The notes under the pieces were generated by a model, which worked only from the letters and a program-made list of their open reading frames with translations, made no database searches and was not told the DNA's origin. Source: Spirogloea muscicola (Eukaryota; Streptophyta; Zygnematophyceae; Spirogloeales; Spirogloeaceae). Taken from it: a stretch of DNA of 43,135 nt. Shown here piece by piece: positions 1-11,089 of this stretch. The translations under genes and the position numbers were made by a program. The stretch is from the NCBI GenBank assembly GCA_009602725.1, contig WELB01000020.1:202756-245890 (forward strand), given 5' to 3'. Numbering within the stretch: position 1 is the first letter of the stretch; every line of letters begins with the position of its first letter.

Positions 1-36
1 CCCGCCGCCGCCGCCGCGCCCGCCGCGCCCGGCGCC

Positions 37-1776
37 ATGGCGGGGCGGTCGCTCAAGGGCCACGTGGCGCACATGAGCAAGGGGTTCCTGCGGCTGCTGA
101 ACCTGCTGGTGGTGCTGGGCGGCGCGGGCGCCATCGCGATCATCTTCGTGCTGGAGCACAGCCCGTCCTTCCCCGAGGGCTGGGGCTTCATCGCCCTCGG
201 CGCCCTCACCGTCGTCTCCGGCATCTTCGGCTGCATCTCCAGCGGCCAGAGCGGCTGCTTCGGGTGCCACATGATGGCGCTCCTCTGGTCCGCCGCCGGC
301 CTCGCCGCCTCCTTCCTCATCATCTTCTTCAAGATCTCCACCGCGCTCGACCACCTGCACTACAAGATGTCCGAGCCCGACGCCCGCAAGCTCGTCAAGG
401 TCGAGGGCGCCCTCTTCTTCCTCCTCTTCTGCGGCCAGGTACCCCCCTTTCTGCAGGCAGCACCTTCGGCCCTCCACCCAGTCGCCCGCCCCGCCGCTCT
501 TTCCGCGTATTCATGGCTCCCAGGCACCTCTGCATGTGTCGGTGGTGTTGCATGTGGAGTGGATGCTGCTCCATGTTGCCTATCGGGTCGCCGTGAATGT
601 GAGACGCAATTGGGTCTTGTCCACTGCAAAGGGTGGGTCAGTGGCAGGAGAAGAGTGGCCCTCGATTCGTAATCTGCCCTATGCATGTCGTGCGGCAGGC
701 GAAGTGCACGCATCGTAGTCATGGGCACCAGCCCCAGCATAGAATGCATCGTTTTTGAGAATCATAGTTGTCCATCGCACGTCACACTCTGCTCCCGAGC
801 AGGTCATGTCATCCTCATCCTTGGATCAATTGGCACTTGCAGTGGAAGATGTTCACTCACTTGTCTGTGGTAGTCGGGTGGGACCTGGTCGCAGATGACT
901 TCCTTCCGTGACACATTGTCTGTCAAATGAGCCCCTGCTTCAGTCTGTCAACCGCACATAATGTCATCCTGACTCCTTTCAGCGGAGCGCCTGTGGGGGC
1001 ACTGTGTCCCTTCTGATGCAGTATGTTGCTTGGCAACTTGCAGATGGTCATTCTGCTTCTGGCCTGCCTGATTCACAATTGCGGATTTGTGGATTATTAT
1101 GAGGATCTGGAAGCCGCTCAGGCTCAGGTAATGGTTGGCTACACTGATATACTCTGTCCCTTGCTGTTAAGGAAGGAGGGTCTGGGAGGGGTGCTCCTGG
1201 CAATGGTAGGGTGTCAATTGCGGCATGCAGTTGCATGTCTGCAGCATTCTACTGGGGCAAGCCAAGCACAGCCACCAGCTGCTGTCGGCTTCACCTTTCG
1301 GGAATGTTGTCCAACTCTGCCTGGCATGCTAGTTCTTGAAATAGTGCCTCGTTTGAATGTGGAGTGAGGACACAGCTGATCCAGCGGAGTGTCACGTCTC
1401 TACTGGGCAAGCATGAGCCTCAAGTGTTGATGAGGTTGTCATGGTGGACCACTTTTGAGCAGGCATAGAATGGATAAGGAAGCTAGTGGGTTGACTCGTG
1501 TTGGCTACTCCATACAAAAGTGGTCATCCAATTATTGCTCCTGAAAGCTGATTCTTGTGTCTGGTTGTCCCGATTGTGCTGCAGCCTTCACGAAGGGATG
1601 CTGCTGCTATGGCTAAGATTCAACATGAGGCAGATCGCCGTGCAGCGAAGAACACTGAGAGTCAGGCGCAGCGATTGGCGACCAAGATGAAGCAGAAGTA
1701 CGGCAAGTGGGCGCGTGATGGGGAGTACGACCTGGACAGCTCAGGCAACCCGGTCGGCGAGCCTGTGCGGCCTTGA
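37..1776 (+). CDS. Four-helix membrane protein, plant-conserved, function unknown
   Basis: Spliced model: exons 37-438, 1044-1127 and 1585-1776, all joined in phase 0 with GT..AG borders, giving 225 residues. The first exon has three hydrophobic segments (about residues 18-40, 50-64 and 78-99) with a Cys/Gly-rich link (SGQSGCFGCH). The fourth helix is made only by joining exon 1 (FFLLFCGQ) to exon 2 (MVILLLACLIHNCGFV), which supports this splice. Exon 3 is a soluble, charged, probably helical tail (EADRRAAKN..KMKQKYGKWA). The arrangement is tetraspanin-like, but I do not see the large extracellular loop of true tetraspanins. I recall similar uncharacterised plant proteins with a FDYYEDLE-like segment after the last helix, but assign no function. 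The 5' UTR is a CCG-rich run at the window edge. The introns (439-1043, 1128-1584) hold no other gene that I see. Confidence 0.72.
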
Positions 1777-2239
1777 GCATCTCTTTGGGCTTCTCACTGT
1801 GTACCAGTCAGGGCAGCTTGGAGGGGAGCTTCTCAATGTACATTTCCTGTTGATTGACTGGCACACCACCCAGGTGTGCGGGGCCGTCGAGGTGGCCCTG
1901 GCATGACTACCTACTTTACTAGGGTACAGTGTCACCACTGCTTGGGTCTCTGGGCTGGCTCTACCAGCAGTAGGGCCTGGCTTAGAAGCAGGAGCGTGCG
2001 TCATGTAGGTCTTCTTGCCCCAGCATCAGCTAACCTCTTTCGTTCGATCCTGTAGTGCTCAAGTAGGCAGGTCTTCGTTGTTGCAATGACATAGCTAGAT
2101 GTTCCTGGACCAACATGTGCTGAGCAACTGCAGCGCATGGCCTGGCTGCAGTTGGGCATGGACTTCCTTTACCCTTGATTGCAGTGCTTTCAAGAGGACC
2201 TGGCTTGTTGAGCCAAATGCACATTAATATCACATGAGA

Positions 2240-3600
2240 GGACATGGGGTGTTGAGTGGAGGTGCAAGGTGATGCTTCGGTGTTATAAGGCTGCATCTTG
2301 AAGAAGAGTAGAAGAGAGGAAATTGTAAACTACTCACTTGTAGGGCTGTTTGAATGCAGAACTCGCTACCTACTGGACTATATCAGCACTGTTGCTCAGC
2401 AGCTGCGTGCTCCCCCCAATGGGAGCGAGCGTGCTTGAGAGCCTCCACCGTGAGTTTGCCAATGGCACCAATGCAATGTTGATGAGGCAACTACTCATCG
2501 AGTGCCCTCAAGCAGCCACAAGGGTAGAAGAGGGGATTCCATCTCATGTTGGTTGCAACTGTCTTTGTACACAATGTGCAATCAAGCTCATAAGCGCTTG
2601 AATGGCTGGCCTGTGGACAGCACAGATGCCACACAAATGAAGCTCCTCTTTACTGAAGCCTGCGGTATGCGTAGGGTACCGATGTCTTTTATCCTCGCCC
2701 ATACTTGTTTGGGCTGGCTTTTCACATCCATCACCTTATACCTTATTTATGAAGGAGGGAGAATGTGGCTCTCGGCAAGGGAGAAGACTCTCCACGAGAA
2801 GGCGGTGGCTGGGAGAAGGCGCGCGGTGCGCATGAAGTTGTAAGGGAGGCCAATTCTAGCCTTACAGCTGTCCTGTTACGGGGTAATGAGCTAGCTAAGG
2901 GGTTTCAGAGTTTAGGGGCTGGGAGAGGCCAGCCCCAGAAAAAGATTGATAAAAGGCTGGAGGGGCCAAGGGAGATCGCGAAAGCTAGCACATATGAAGT
3001 ACCTATGAAACACTCAGTAATCCCTGCTAAGCAGCCGCAGGTCGGAGAAACTGGGCTCAAAAAGGGGACGATGGCTGTGAACAGCCAGCCCGAAAACAGT
3101 GACAATGTCTGAAGGGACCGAAAAGAAGAAGTGGCTCTCCCAATGAGGGCAAGGGCTGTGAGAAGCCAGCCCGAAAAGAATTGACAAGGTTCGAAGGGGC
3201 CAAAGTACGAGCTAAGCAGCCGAAAAGCGCTTTCTTGGTAAGACAATCACTCAAGTAACCTCCAGCTAGGAGACGCAAGTCAGAAAGACTAGCTAGAGCT
3301 GATTCTATGTCAGAGCCATCGCCCCTGTCTCGAGAAGAAAGAGAACAAGCGCGGCCAGATTAACTGGTGGCTGGGAGAGGCCAGCCCAAAAGATTGGACA
3401 AGGTCTGAAGGAGTCGGAGTGCTAAGGACTCGCCCATTGAGGCTAGCGGCTGGAAAAGCCAGCCCAGAAAAGAATGAAAACTAAAGTGTGAGAAGGGGGC
3501 CAGGGGAAGCGCTTAGAAAACAAAGCACAAGTAGCTACGCATCACTCACTAACCCCTGCGAAGCAGCCTCAGGTTAGAGAAGCTAGGCTCCTGGATGTGG
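2240..3600. repeat. Cluster of antisense retroelement 3'-end and GGCTGG-palindrome repeats
   Basis: No gene is visible from 1777 to 3860. From about 2700 the DNA is a patchwork of a repeat family that recurs across the window. Antisense copies of the LINE-like 3' signature (consensus sense form AGGCTGCTTAGCAGGGGTTAC) lie near 3005-3060, 3243-3300 and 3541-3592. Copies of a short palindromic unit (GGGCTGG..CAGCC) lie near 2705-2735, 2918-2942, 3069-3098, 3126-3215, 3369-3400 and 3445-3475. The block 3126-3215 is almost identical to 24144-24217. Small open frames here are products of the repeats and not genes. The part 1777-2240 shows nothing I can name. Confidence 0.7.
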
Positions 3601-3863
3601 GTCCCCTGGCCGAGAAGAGCTCCTCCGTGCGCCACCCGCCACGGCACCCCTCCGCCTGCTGCCGACATCCGAGGCGGGGCAGCAGCAGGCTGCGTCTGCA
3701 GAGCACACCCCCACTGAGCCCATCAGTCCTTGCGGCAGATTGCACAATCGCCCCCGTCATCTGGCCTTCAAGACCAGCCCCTCCTGCGCGAAGCAGTCGC
3801 GCAGCGCTGCCTTGCTCCCTGCTGGCTCCCAGAAGGCATGCGCGGGGCCTCCTGCCGCCCGCC

Positions 3864-4001
3864 ATGGACCCGCCTGGCCCGACGCGGTACGTGCTGGGCG
3901 CCTTGGTGATGATGCTGGCCGTGGTCCTGCCGCTTGGGTACATGATGTTCAAGAACAAGCGCAGCGTGCCCGCGCCCTCCATGTTCGCCAAGCAGACGTA
4001 G
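3864..4001 (+). CDS. 45-residue single-helix membrane protein
   Basis: ATG at 3864 starts a 45-residue frame: a short N-terminus (MDPPGPTR), one hydrophobic helix (about residues 9-27, ending in LGYMMF), then a basic tail (KNKRS..) and KQT before the stop. Helix followed by positive charges suggests a single-pass protein with a cytosolic or matrix tail. I believe similar tiny proteins with LGYMMF-K-NKR are conserved in plants without an assigned function; this is from memory. The frame is open upstream to 3597, but the start at 3864 follows a good GCC context (CGCC ATG G). A possible donor (GTAGGT) overlaps the stop, so a spliced C-terminus is not excluded. Codon use is GC-rich like the other genes, unlike the repeats that precede it. 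Confidence 0.5.
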   Translation: MDPPGPTRYVLGALVMMLAVVLPLGYMMFKNKRSVPAPSMFAKQT

Positions 4002-5512
4002 GTGCGCCCTGCCAGGGGCCCCCTCATTCCCACCTCCTTTCCTCTACGTCTCGGGCAGATGACCATACCATGTCCGCGTGAGGAGGCACGCCAGCTGTGT
4101 TACAGGGTCACACTGCAAAGCGCCTTTGGGCTAGTGAATACTGTTGCATAGGCGGCTCAACCGTCTTTCTTGTGAGCTAGCACATACGAGCTGACTGGTC
4201 GCTGGCGATAGTCTTTCTTCTATTTGCCCGGCCTTCACCCAAGCCCAGATGCCATACTCCTATGAAGCTCGGAAGGCCAGTGGTCCTTCTGAGAGGGAGA
4301 TCCTGCTTCCAAGTACCATCCTTGAGGTCTCGGGGAAAACTTTTCTTCACCAATTTCCTAGTGTTATTGAGCACCAAATAGCCACATGCGTAGCTGCGTG
4401 GTGTGCACTTTCAGGCACTTGGACTTCGTTCACTTCTGTTGGGCTGGCCTTCCAGCCATCGCCCCTTTGGAAGAGCTTCTTGCTCTCATTGGCAGCTTAC
4501 TCAGCCTTGTCAGACATGAGGCGCTGCAAATTAACAATGTCAACCTCTTCGTTTCCCCTTGCTGGGTTGTAGATTGCTTTAAATCCTGCCATGCTAGAGC
4601 TTGACATTATCTGCGCCATGACCGCTGCGCAGGTTGGCTTAGGAGGGGCTTCATTTGATGGCTGCTTGTGGAGTGAGAGAGAGCAGACTGCAGAACCTTG
4701 GCCCAGCTTGCCATGCTGTGATTGAAGAGCAGCAGTTATGCATGGCGTCAACTTGCCAGGTTCCCGGAATCCCCGGGTGTTTGTCAATGATAAAACCTTG
4801 CCTCGATAGCTTGCACTGACAGATAATGACTAGGGGTCCTCTCTCTTCGCACCTCCAAGCAATTGAGGAGCACGTCTGCACAGCGCAAGGGCAATTGAGA
4901 CTACACAACAACCTTAGAAGGTGTGATCACCGATGATAGTGTCTGCATTCTCCGAAGGCTTGGATGTTTTACTGCTATACTGCGACATTTGCGTTTGAGC
5001 AGCAGCACTGGCATCGATACCAAATTTTAATGACCATTACATATGAGTACGCGGGTTCATGCAGCCAGCACTGTGGCGTGCTACACACACACGACAGCAC
5101 AACCTGCTAGTGCAGCTCCAGTGCTTTTGCACTTGACAGGAATACAGCTTGCCACCCAGCCACCCTCTGATAAAGTACTAGGGCCGTCATCAGCTGTACT
5201 TTGGGGGAACAATGTGGCAGCTTCGACATTGTGCACATCAAATATGTGTATGAGATTCTCAATGTGCTGTTCCTGGATGCTCCAGCTGTTGATCTGGTAC
5301 TTCTCATACAAGCCTCTCTGGCACACCAACAACCTGTTTTGAATGTTGGCAAGATAAGTGCCCTGCACAGTGAGGAACTCCCTCCCGCTCCAAGCTCTCC
5401 CGCACCGACCATCTCCATCCTCCAACTTGGGAACTGCCGCAAAACGTTGTGCATTAATAGCACCTTTTAGACAAATTTGCGAATTTGGTATTTTCCTTCT
5501 AGATGCAGAGGT
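4002..5512. other. Intergenic stretch without a clear gene
   Basis: Only short frames without recognisable motifs. One copy of the GGGCTGGC..CCAGCC palindromic repeat lies near 4435-4470. Minus frames at 5081-5463 are probably the 3' UTR or downstream flank of the kelch gene that ends at 5513. Confidence 0.5.
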
Positions 5513-7529
5513 TCATAACGAATTTATGGACGCCAGTATATCTCCCATAAGGCGCTGCACCTGGCAGAGACGACGCTTGCCCTTCAGGGCCTTACCAGGT
5601 GCAACGTGGGTCCAATCGCCACTGCTGTTGTCTCGCCTGAGAAGAGCTCCAGCATGCCCTTTCATATGCTCGCTGCCACCCACGGCATATAGTGAGCCAC
5701 TAGCAGTAACTGCAGCCAGCTGATCAAAGTCGGCCCCGCAAGCCTTTGGCCAGAACTTGCTCCTTGTCTCCCACTTGTTCAGGATGGAGTCGTACACGTC
5801 ACTAGCCACTCTTCTGCCCAAGCGCGTGTCCTAAACATTAGGAGACTAAGCATCAGTACAACATCATTAACACCTCCAAAGCCAATTTCTCATGCCGCCA
5901 GAATTGCCCTTTCTCTCTGATGAAGCACTAAGGCCTTCACTTTGCACGTCGTCAGGAGCAAGGACTGCCGTCGTCTGTTACTTAGATCTCAGGGAGATTG
6001 GTGTACCTGCGTGTCGTTTATGGTACAAAGGTGGGTGCCCATTGCAATGGCGCCCAGACTCCGACGACTGGAAGGCATCTCGGCTGCCACCCAGAAGGAG
6101 ATGCCATCAGGCCACACATATAGTGACCAATAACGTCGCAAGGACATAGAAGAAGCTTTTCCAGCAACAACACACGTCCATCCAGCCTGACTAGCAGAAG
6201 AGACACATGTAAATACAAACACATACCAAGCACTTCCCACTCTGCACCACCCTCGACAAGGCCTTCTGTTGAATCTATTGCTCCCATGTGGAGACCGCCA
6301 GCCACGATTAACTTGTCCTTGAGCGCTGCTGATGCGAAGTGGTGGCGCCCATCATGCAGACTTGGGCCTGTGTCCAATCGGCAACCAAAGTTGGACTTTC
6401 AGCTGCCGAGCTGTCAGGAACATGGTCAGCAGATAGCTGACCTGCTAACCAAGCACAAGCACAGGCACAAGTACAAGCACAAGCAGGTTCCATTCACGGA
6501 GGACGGACTCCTCTATCGGAGATCTGACATGGCAAGAGGTGCTTGCAGTGCACCAAATTCGGCTGCGTGTCGCACCTGCTGACCAGCCTTTGCTGCTGAC
6601 ATCAAGAACCCATGTCTTTGAGCTTGCAAGTGGAGCACTATTCGAGCTGCGTAAGTCAGGTGACACTCTGCCACCGAGGATATATAATCTTGAGTTGAAA
6701 CCTGCGCACTGAGCAGGAGATCAGGGGCCTGTTCAGATCAGCAACATTCGAGCAGTACAGCAATCGAGAATGCCCAACTTGTGCTGTGTCCGAAATAGAG
6801 AGCCTGAGCTTTAGCAAGCCGTCAAACATATAAGTATACTGTGAGCCTTTGTCAGACCAACTTGCAACAGCGAGTGGGCTGAGCTGCAGCACATGCTTTC
6901 TTCAGCAGATTTTAGACACCCTGCAGTGTACCTGAAATGATGAGAGGTCTGTCCAGCCAGCTGGGAGCTGCAGGGCAGGAAGATCCAGCCAGGCATCATG
7001 CGCCGGAGCAAAGGCCTGCCAAATGTGCATCAGAGGGCCCTCATGAGAACATGCCGGAAGACAACCACCATCTAGGTCTGTACCCCCAGCAGCCTGTAAG
7101 GCCAATCAAGCATCTAGCACGAGCGAAAGGGCAGCCATGTGCCACCAAGAGCACCTTGACTTCCAGTGTGCCTGCTCCAGTCTTATTGAAGCAAACACAG
7201 AGCAAGCTCTCCTGCAGGCCTTCGGCTCGTCGAACAAGTCCGAGCTCCTCCGAGATGGCCTGTAAAGGGATGGCTTCTTCTCAGGTGGAGGCAGCTCGCC
7301 TCTATGATACAAGAGAGGCGGCACAAGGCTGGTGTTGGAAATTTCTACTGTTCGTCGCTGTTGAATGACAGTCCACGGACTCGTTGAGCAAGCAGTAGTA
7401 AGGCGATATGTATTGACGTACTTTGCGCCATGATTTGGAGACGCCTCTCAGCCTCTGCTGATAGACGAATGGCACCCGGGCCAAGCACAGCACGGCTAGT
7501 TGATCAGGTAACCCCGGCAGCAATGACAT
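5513..7529 (-). CDS. F-box/kelch-repeat protein
   Basis: Minus-strand spliced gene. Well supported exons: 7529-7422 (MSLLPGLPDQLAVLCLARVP.., an F-box ending in RGVSKSWRK), 7259-7155 (ISEELGLVRRAEG..), 7093-6932 (HIWQAFAPAHDAWLDLPAL), 6367-6227 (HHFASAALKDKLIVAGG), 6083-6007 (EMPSSRRSLGAIAM) and 5830-5513 (VYDSILNKWETRSKFW .. LYAVGG .. DWTHVAP). One or two exons between 6932 and 6368 are uncertain: pieces near 6885-6690 and 6650-6490 (TWVLDVSSKGWS) are candidates. The joins 7422/7259, 7155/7093, 6227/6083 and 6007/5830 keep phase. F-box plus kelch repeats is the plan of plant SCF ubiquitin-ligase substrate receptors: the F-box binds SKP1 and the kelch propeller binds the target, which cannot be told here. 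Confidence 0.8.
6452..6486. repeat. Hexamer tandem repeat (CACAAG-like)
   Basis: A run of imperfect six-base units (CACAAG, CACAGG, TACAAG) within an intron of the kelch gene. Low complexity, with no function suggested. Confidence 0.6.
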
Positions 7530-8429
7530 GTCATCATCCCAGTGGTCAGACTCCGCCTTCACCTGCCTGTGGGGGCACACGAATGGCCGTCAGTTGTCAT
7601 GCTGGTCTTGAGAGGGTGTCTGCATCAGCGGCACAGGAAAGCTCGGTCACATGGCGAGCAGGCAACTCGAGCGCGAATGCGGTGCAGGTGACTGGGAAGG
7701 GACGTGTTCATTGTAGCAACGTGCGAGTGCATAAGATGCACTGCGCTCCGTTCGGATGACCGCCGCAGCACCTCCTCTACCGCCACCGTCTCGAGTCACC
7801 TCTTCGAGTCTCCTTGCAGGAGGAGCTCCGCTGGCCCGACGATTGGCAGCAACCCACCATGGTGGTGCGAAGGTGCCTTGTTGCGATGCCGTGGCAGCAC
7901 GAGCAGCTCGCCCGGGCTGTGATGCGGGCAGAGGAGCCACAGTCCGGCTACTACGAGAGGAGAGACCAGCTGGTCCGGTCGGGCGACACGGACCTGCTCC
8001 TGGCGCTGGCCAGGCAGCCGCCCATCGCCCCGGCGAGGAGCTGGCGCGGGGGCCCTCCCGCAGGTGCTCGGCCAGGGCCAGCAGTCGACGGAGTGGCGAG
8101 GCGGCGCCGCAGGAGCCGCCGGCGAGGGCGAGGGCCGCCGGGGGGCGGCGGCGGCCAAGGCGTCCTGGAGGCGGGGCCGAGCAGCCGGCGGCCAGGCGGG
8201 CACGGGGCACGAACGCTCGGCCCCCTCGGCATTTCCCATCTCCTTGTAGATGCGGGCCTTGACGCCATTCTGGCCCCCCCCCTCCCAACTCTCCCCCTCC
8301 TCTTCTCCGGCTGCCCGATCACAGCCATCGCCCTCGACTGGACAAGGCTTCCTCGCTTCGATGGCGCCCTGAGGGAGCGGGCGCCGAACCTGGCATCGCG
8401 GGCTCGGCCCACCGCCAGGGCTGCTTCCT

Positions 8430-8770
8430 CTACCTTGCCCTGGTACTGGCTTGCTCTGGCTTCCCGTACGCGGCCACGAGGACGCCAGGGTGAGCGGCGG
8501 CCGTTGCCTGCAGCGCGCAGCTGTGAGCTGGCGCGCAGCAGAGCCGGCCAGCGGATCCCCCTGACGTGTGCCCGTGGTGGACTGGAGGATCTCCATCACA
8601 CCGCTTCCTGTCCGCCACAGCAAGTCGCTTGGCTGACCGTAGCCCAGCCGGAAGAAGGCTTGGGAAGGCCTCCCGCAGCTCCTCGGCGATGACGTCCCGA
8701 TCCACGCTGTTAACCGCATTTTGGACGTCCACTGCGAGGACCGTCCACCCAGGGTGCAGGTCCAGTACGG
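8430..8770 (-). mobile_element. LINE-like reverse transcriptase fragment, left inverted arm
   Basis: Read on the minus strand this encodes the middle of a non-LTR type reverse transcriptase: motif A as LAVDVQNAVNSVDRDVI (family form D-x-x-NAF-x-x-VDR), then EELREAFPS, then motif B as GTRQGDPLAG near 8545-8575, and HPGVLVAAYG where the catalytic YADD block should begin. There the similarity to the right arm stops. The reading frame shifts between neighbouring frames, so it is a dead fragment. The arm meets its partner head to head at about 8780. Beyond 8430 (down to about 7650) the DNA is very GC-rich, with long open frames on both strands that I cannot assign. Confidence 0.8.
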
Positions 8771-8819
8771 GGCCGTACTGGATCTGCCGTACTGGACCTG
8801 CACCCAGGGTGGACGGTCT
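8739..8819. repeat. Palindrome joining two RT arms
   Basis: Arms of 32 bases, 8739-8770 and 8788-8819, are reverse complements with a spacer of 17 bases. This is the core of the larger, diverged inverted repeat made by the two reverse-transcriptase fragments on either side. Confidence 0.85.
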
Positions 8820-9716
8820 CGCGTGGACTTCCGCGACGCGTTCAACAGGGTGGATTGGGATTGCCGAGGAGCTGAGGGAGGCCCCAAGCCCCAAGCCTCC
8901 TGCCCTCGTAGCCCAGCCAAGCGACTTGCTGTGGCGGACAGGGAGCAATGTGGTGAAGATCCTCCAGTCCCTCACGGGCACACATCAATGGAATGTGCTG
9001 GCTGGCCGGAGCCTACTACGTGCTGGCTCACAACCGCACGCTGCAGGCAACGGTCGCAGCTCACCCTGGCGTCCTCGTGCCCACGTACGCCAACGACACC
9101 ACGCTGGTGGGGCAGCCAGACGAGGTCATGTCCACCTTTGCCACCCTCGAAGGGCAGCTGGGAGAGATTGGCCTGGGCATCCGTGCGGCAGAATGCAGTG
9201 CCTGGTCCCCACAGGGCCTGCCAGCCCTCCTGCGCCTGCCCTCCGGCTGTCAGACACCAGCCGGGGGCACCACTCTCCTTGGGGTCCCCTTAGGCTTACC
9301 AGCCTTTGCAATGTCAGCTGCAGGCACGGCTGCATGAGCTCCTCCGGCTGGCGGACCGCCTCCAAGAGCTGCAAGACGTGCAGCTGGCACTCGCCATGCT
9401 AACGAGGTGCATTGCACAGGGGCCGCAGTACCTGGCCCGAGTCCTCCCCCTCTCTCTGGCAGCGAAAGCGGCGTATGCGTCATTCGACACCGGCATCCTG
9501 GCGAGCGCGGCGACTCTCATCCAGCACAAGGACTTCCGCACGACGTCAGCCGCTCTGCTGCAGGCTAGCCTGCCAGTCAGCCGTGGCAGCTTGGGCTGCC
9601 GCCCACTTGCCCGCGCCTGTGAGGCTGCATATCGGGCAGCTGTGCACAGGTTGCCGCTCCCCTGTCCCAGCGCTTCCTTGTACCCAGCAGAGGCGCCTGG
9701 TGCAGGCGGCAGCTGA
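8788..9716 (+). mobile_element. LINE-like reverse transcriptase fragment, right arm with C-terminal half
   Basis: Plus-strand copy of the same element. Motif A is recognisable (DFRDAFNRVDWD), motif B is decayed (GTHQWNVLAG), and the catalytic motif near 9082-9102 reads YANDTT, so the first aspartate of the YADD pair is replaced by asparagine. It is followed by the usual downstream block (LEGQLGEIGLGIRAAECSAW .. TTLLGVPLG). After a frameshift near 9310 comes a long conserved stretch (QLALAMLTRCIAQGPQYLARVLP .. ASFDTGILASAATLI) ending at a stop at 9716. Three frames must be combined, so no intact enzyme is made. The family is a non-LTR retrotransposon of the kind common in algae and protists; I do not name the clade. 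Confidence 0.82.
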
Positions 9717-10000
9717 AGTGGATACCGGCCCGCTGCCTTGGGCAAAGGCTGTGAACTTCAGCAGGGGGACAGCGAGCGGTGCGCATGCAATGACAGGGAG
9801 GCCGAGCCGAGCCAGTACAAATTTCAGGCCAGAAGAATCAGTGCAGAGGCTGACTTTACACAAAGCGAGCCTCAAGGACTACACGTCCAGTTTGGAGGAG
9901 TCCTAAGGGGGCTATAGGGGATAGTTTTCCGGCAGCTAGTCTGTCGAATGTGAGGCTCCTCACTCGTAACTACTGAGTGGTCCATCCCCGTGCCGTGCTT
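9717..10000 (+). mobile_element. 3' UTR and 3' signature of the LINE-like element
   Basis: Directly after the RT fragment. About 9931-9985 carries the sense form of the terminal signature (CCGGCAGCTAGTCTGTCG, then GAGGCTCCTCACTCG and ACTGAGTGGTCC). Its exact reverse-complement counterpart occurs at 24255-24310. A shared block near 9771-9806 (GTGCGCATGCAATGACAGGGAG) also recurs inverted at 13262-13300. This physically links the RT region to the dispersed short repeats. Confidence 0.7.
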
Positions 10001-10810
10001 TTGCCCTCGTTCCTTGGCCCCTCTTGGCCTTAGGCTTTGCTGTATGTAGCCCCATGGCTTGACGTCAGGAGCCGCGTCCTTTTGATTTGTTTTTTGTCTG
10101 CACTTCCTTTACCTTTTGCATGAACACTGTGGTGAGTCTGCTCGGCATCAGGGCCACTTGCGTCAAGGACCACACCCGGAGGAGACCACTTCAACTCGTG
10201 CACGTTTACGGAGGCTACAGTAAGAAGTGCTCCTCCCTCCTCCAGCATCTGGCCCAGGTGGTTGACGAGCGTCCAGTTGGGGGGGCAGCTTGGGGCATAC
10301 TAGTAATGAGCAGGCATAAGTTGCATGGCACAAAATGCGGATTGTGGTCGATTTGCAGCGCTCCTAAGCTTGGCTATTCATCAGCGTGCTGGGCGAGCTC
10401 TGAGCGAGGCCACTGGCTTCAGTGGCAGTGCTCCGCCTTCCCAAGTTAGGCTGTCGGAACTGTGTCTGCTCCATCCTTCAGCCGGCTTTCGTACTGTTAC
10501 CTTACACCATTCGGCCCTTCGGACCTTGTCCGTTCTTTTGGTCTCACAGCCACCAAGTCAATATGGAAGCGCTGTTTCGACCTTGTCCATTCCTTTGGGC
10601 TTTGCCGCGCTTGCCTCTTTGGGCTGGCCTCTCACAGCCACCAGTCACTTTGGCCGCGCTTTTCTTCTACCTTAGCCCCCGTTGGCATAGGCCTTCGCTT
10701 TATGTAGCCTCATTCTTTTTGCACTAGCTTTTGCTCGAACACTAGAACTCGCTTGATCTGGCCTCCCTCTTATGTGTCGTACGCGCCGCGCGCCTTCTCT
10801 CTCACACCGT
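10000..10810. repeat. Repeat-rich stretch with sense palindromic units
   Basis: No gene seen. The sequence contains copies of the CCTTTGGGCTGG..CTCACAGCCA unit near 10540-10660 and the block GGCCTCCCTCTTATGTGTCGTACGCG near 10764-10805. The GC-rich tail from 10810 to 11089 is probably the promoter and 5' UTR of the DUF538 gene. Confidence 0.55.
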
Positions 10811-11089
10811 GTCCCGCTCCGCCAGCGCCAGGCTCGTCGTCAAAGCCGCGCCCCTTACAGCCACTTTTTTAGTGTGAACAGCCGCATCACAACGAGCCCG
10901 CTGACATCAGCGCCCCAGCTCTGCCCTGGAGGCAGCCTCCCGCGGCCACTTTCAGCGAACCCCGTGCGCCTCTCTCGGTCTCCCACAAGGCGAGAGCGGG
11001 CGAGCGTGCGAGCCGCAGTGGGAGCTTCACGGCGACCGCAGTCGCGCGCGCCCGCTACCTGCGGCTCGGACGCTACCTCCTCCCCGCAC

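Noticed and set aside
7796-8920. 374-residue minus-strand frame as an intact gene
   Set aside because: Only the segment from about 8430 to 8770 shows RT motifs, and these continue in other frames. The rest is GC-rich text with no family resemblance, so it is a decayed element and not a gene.
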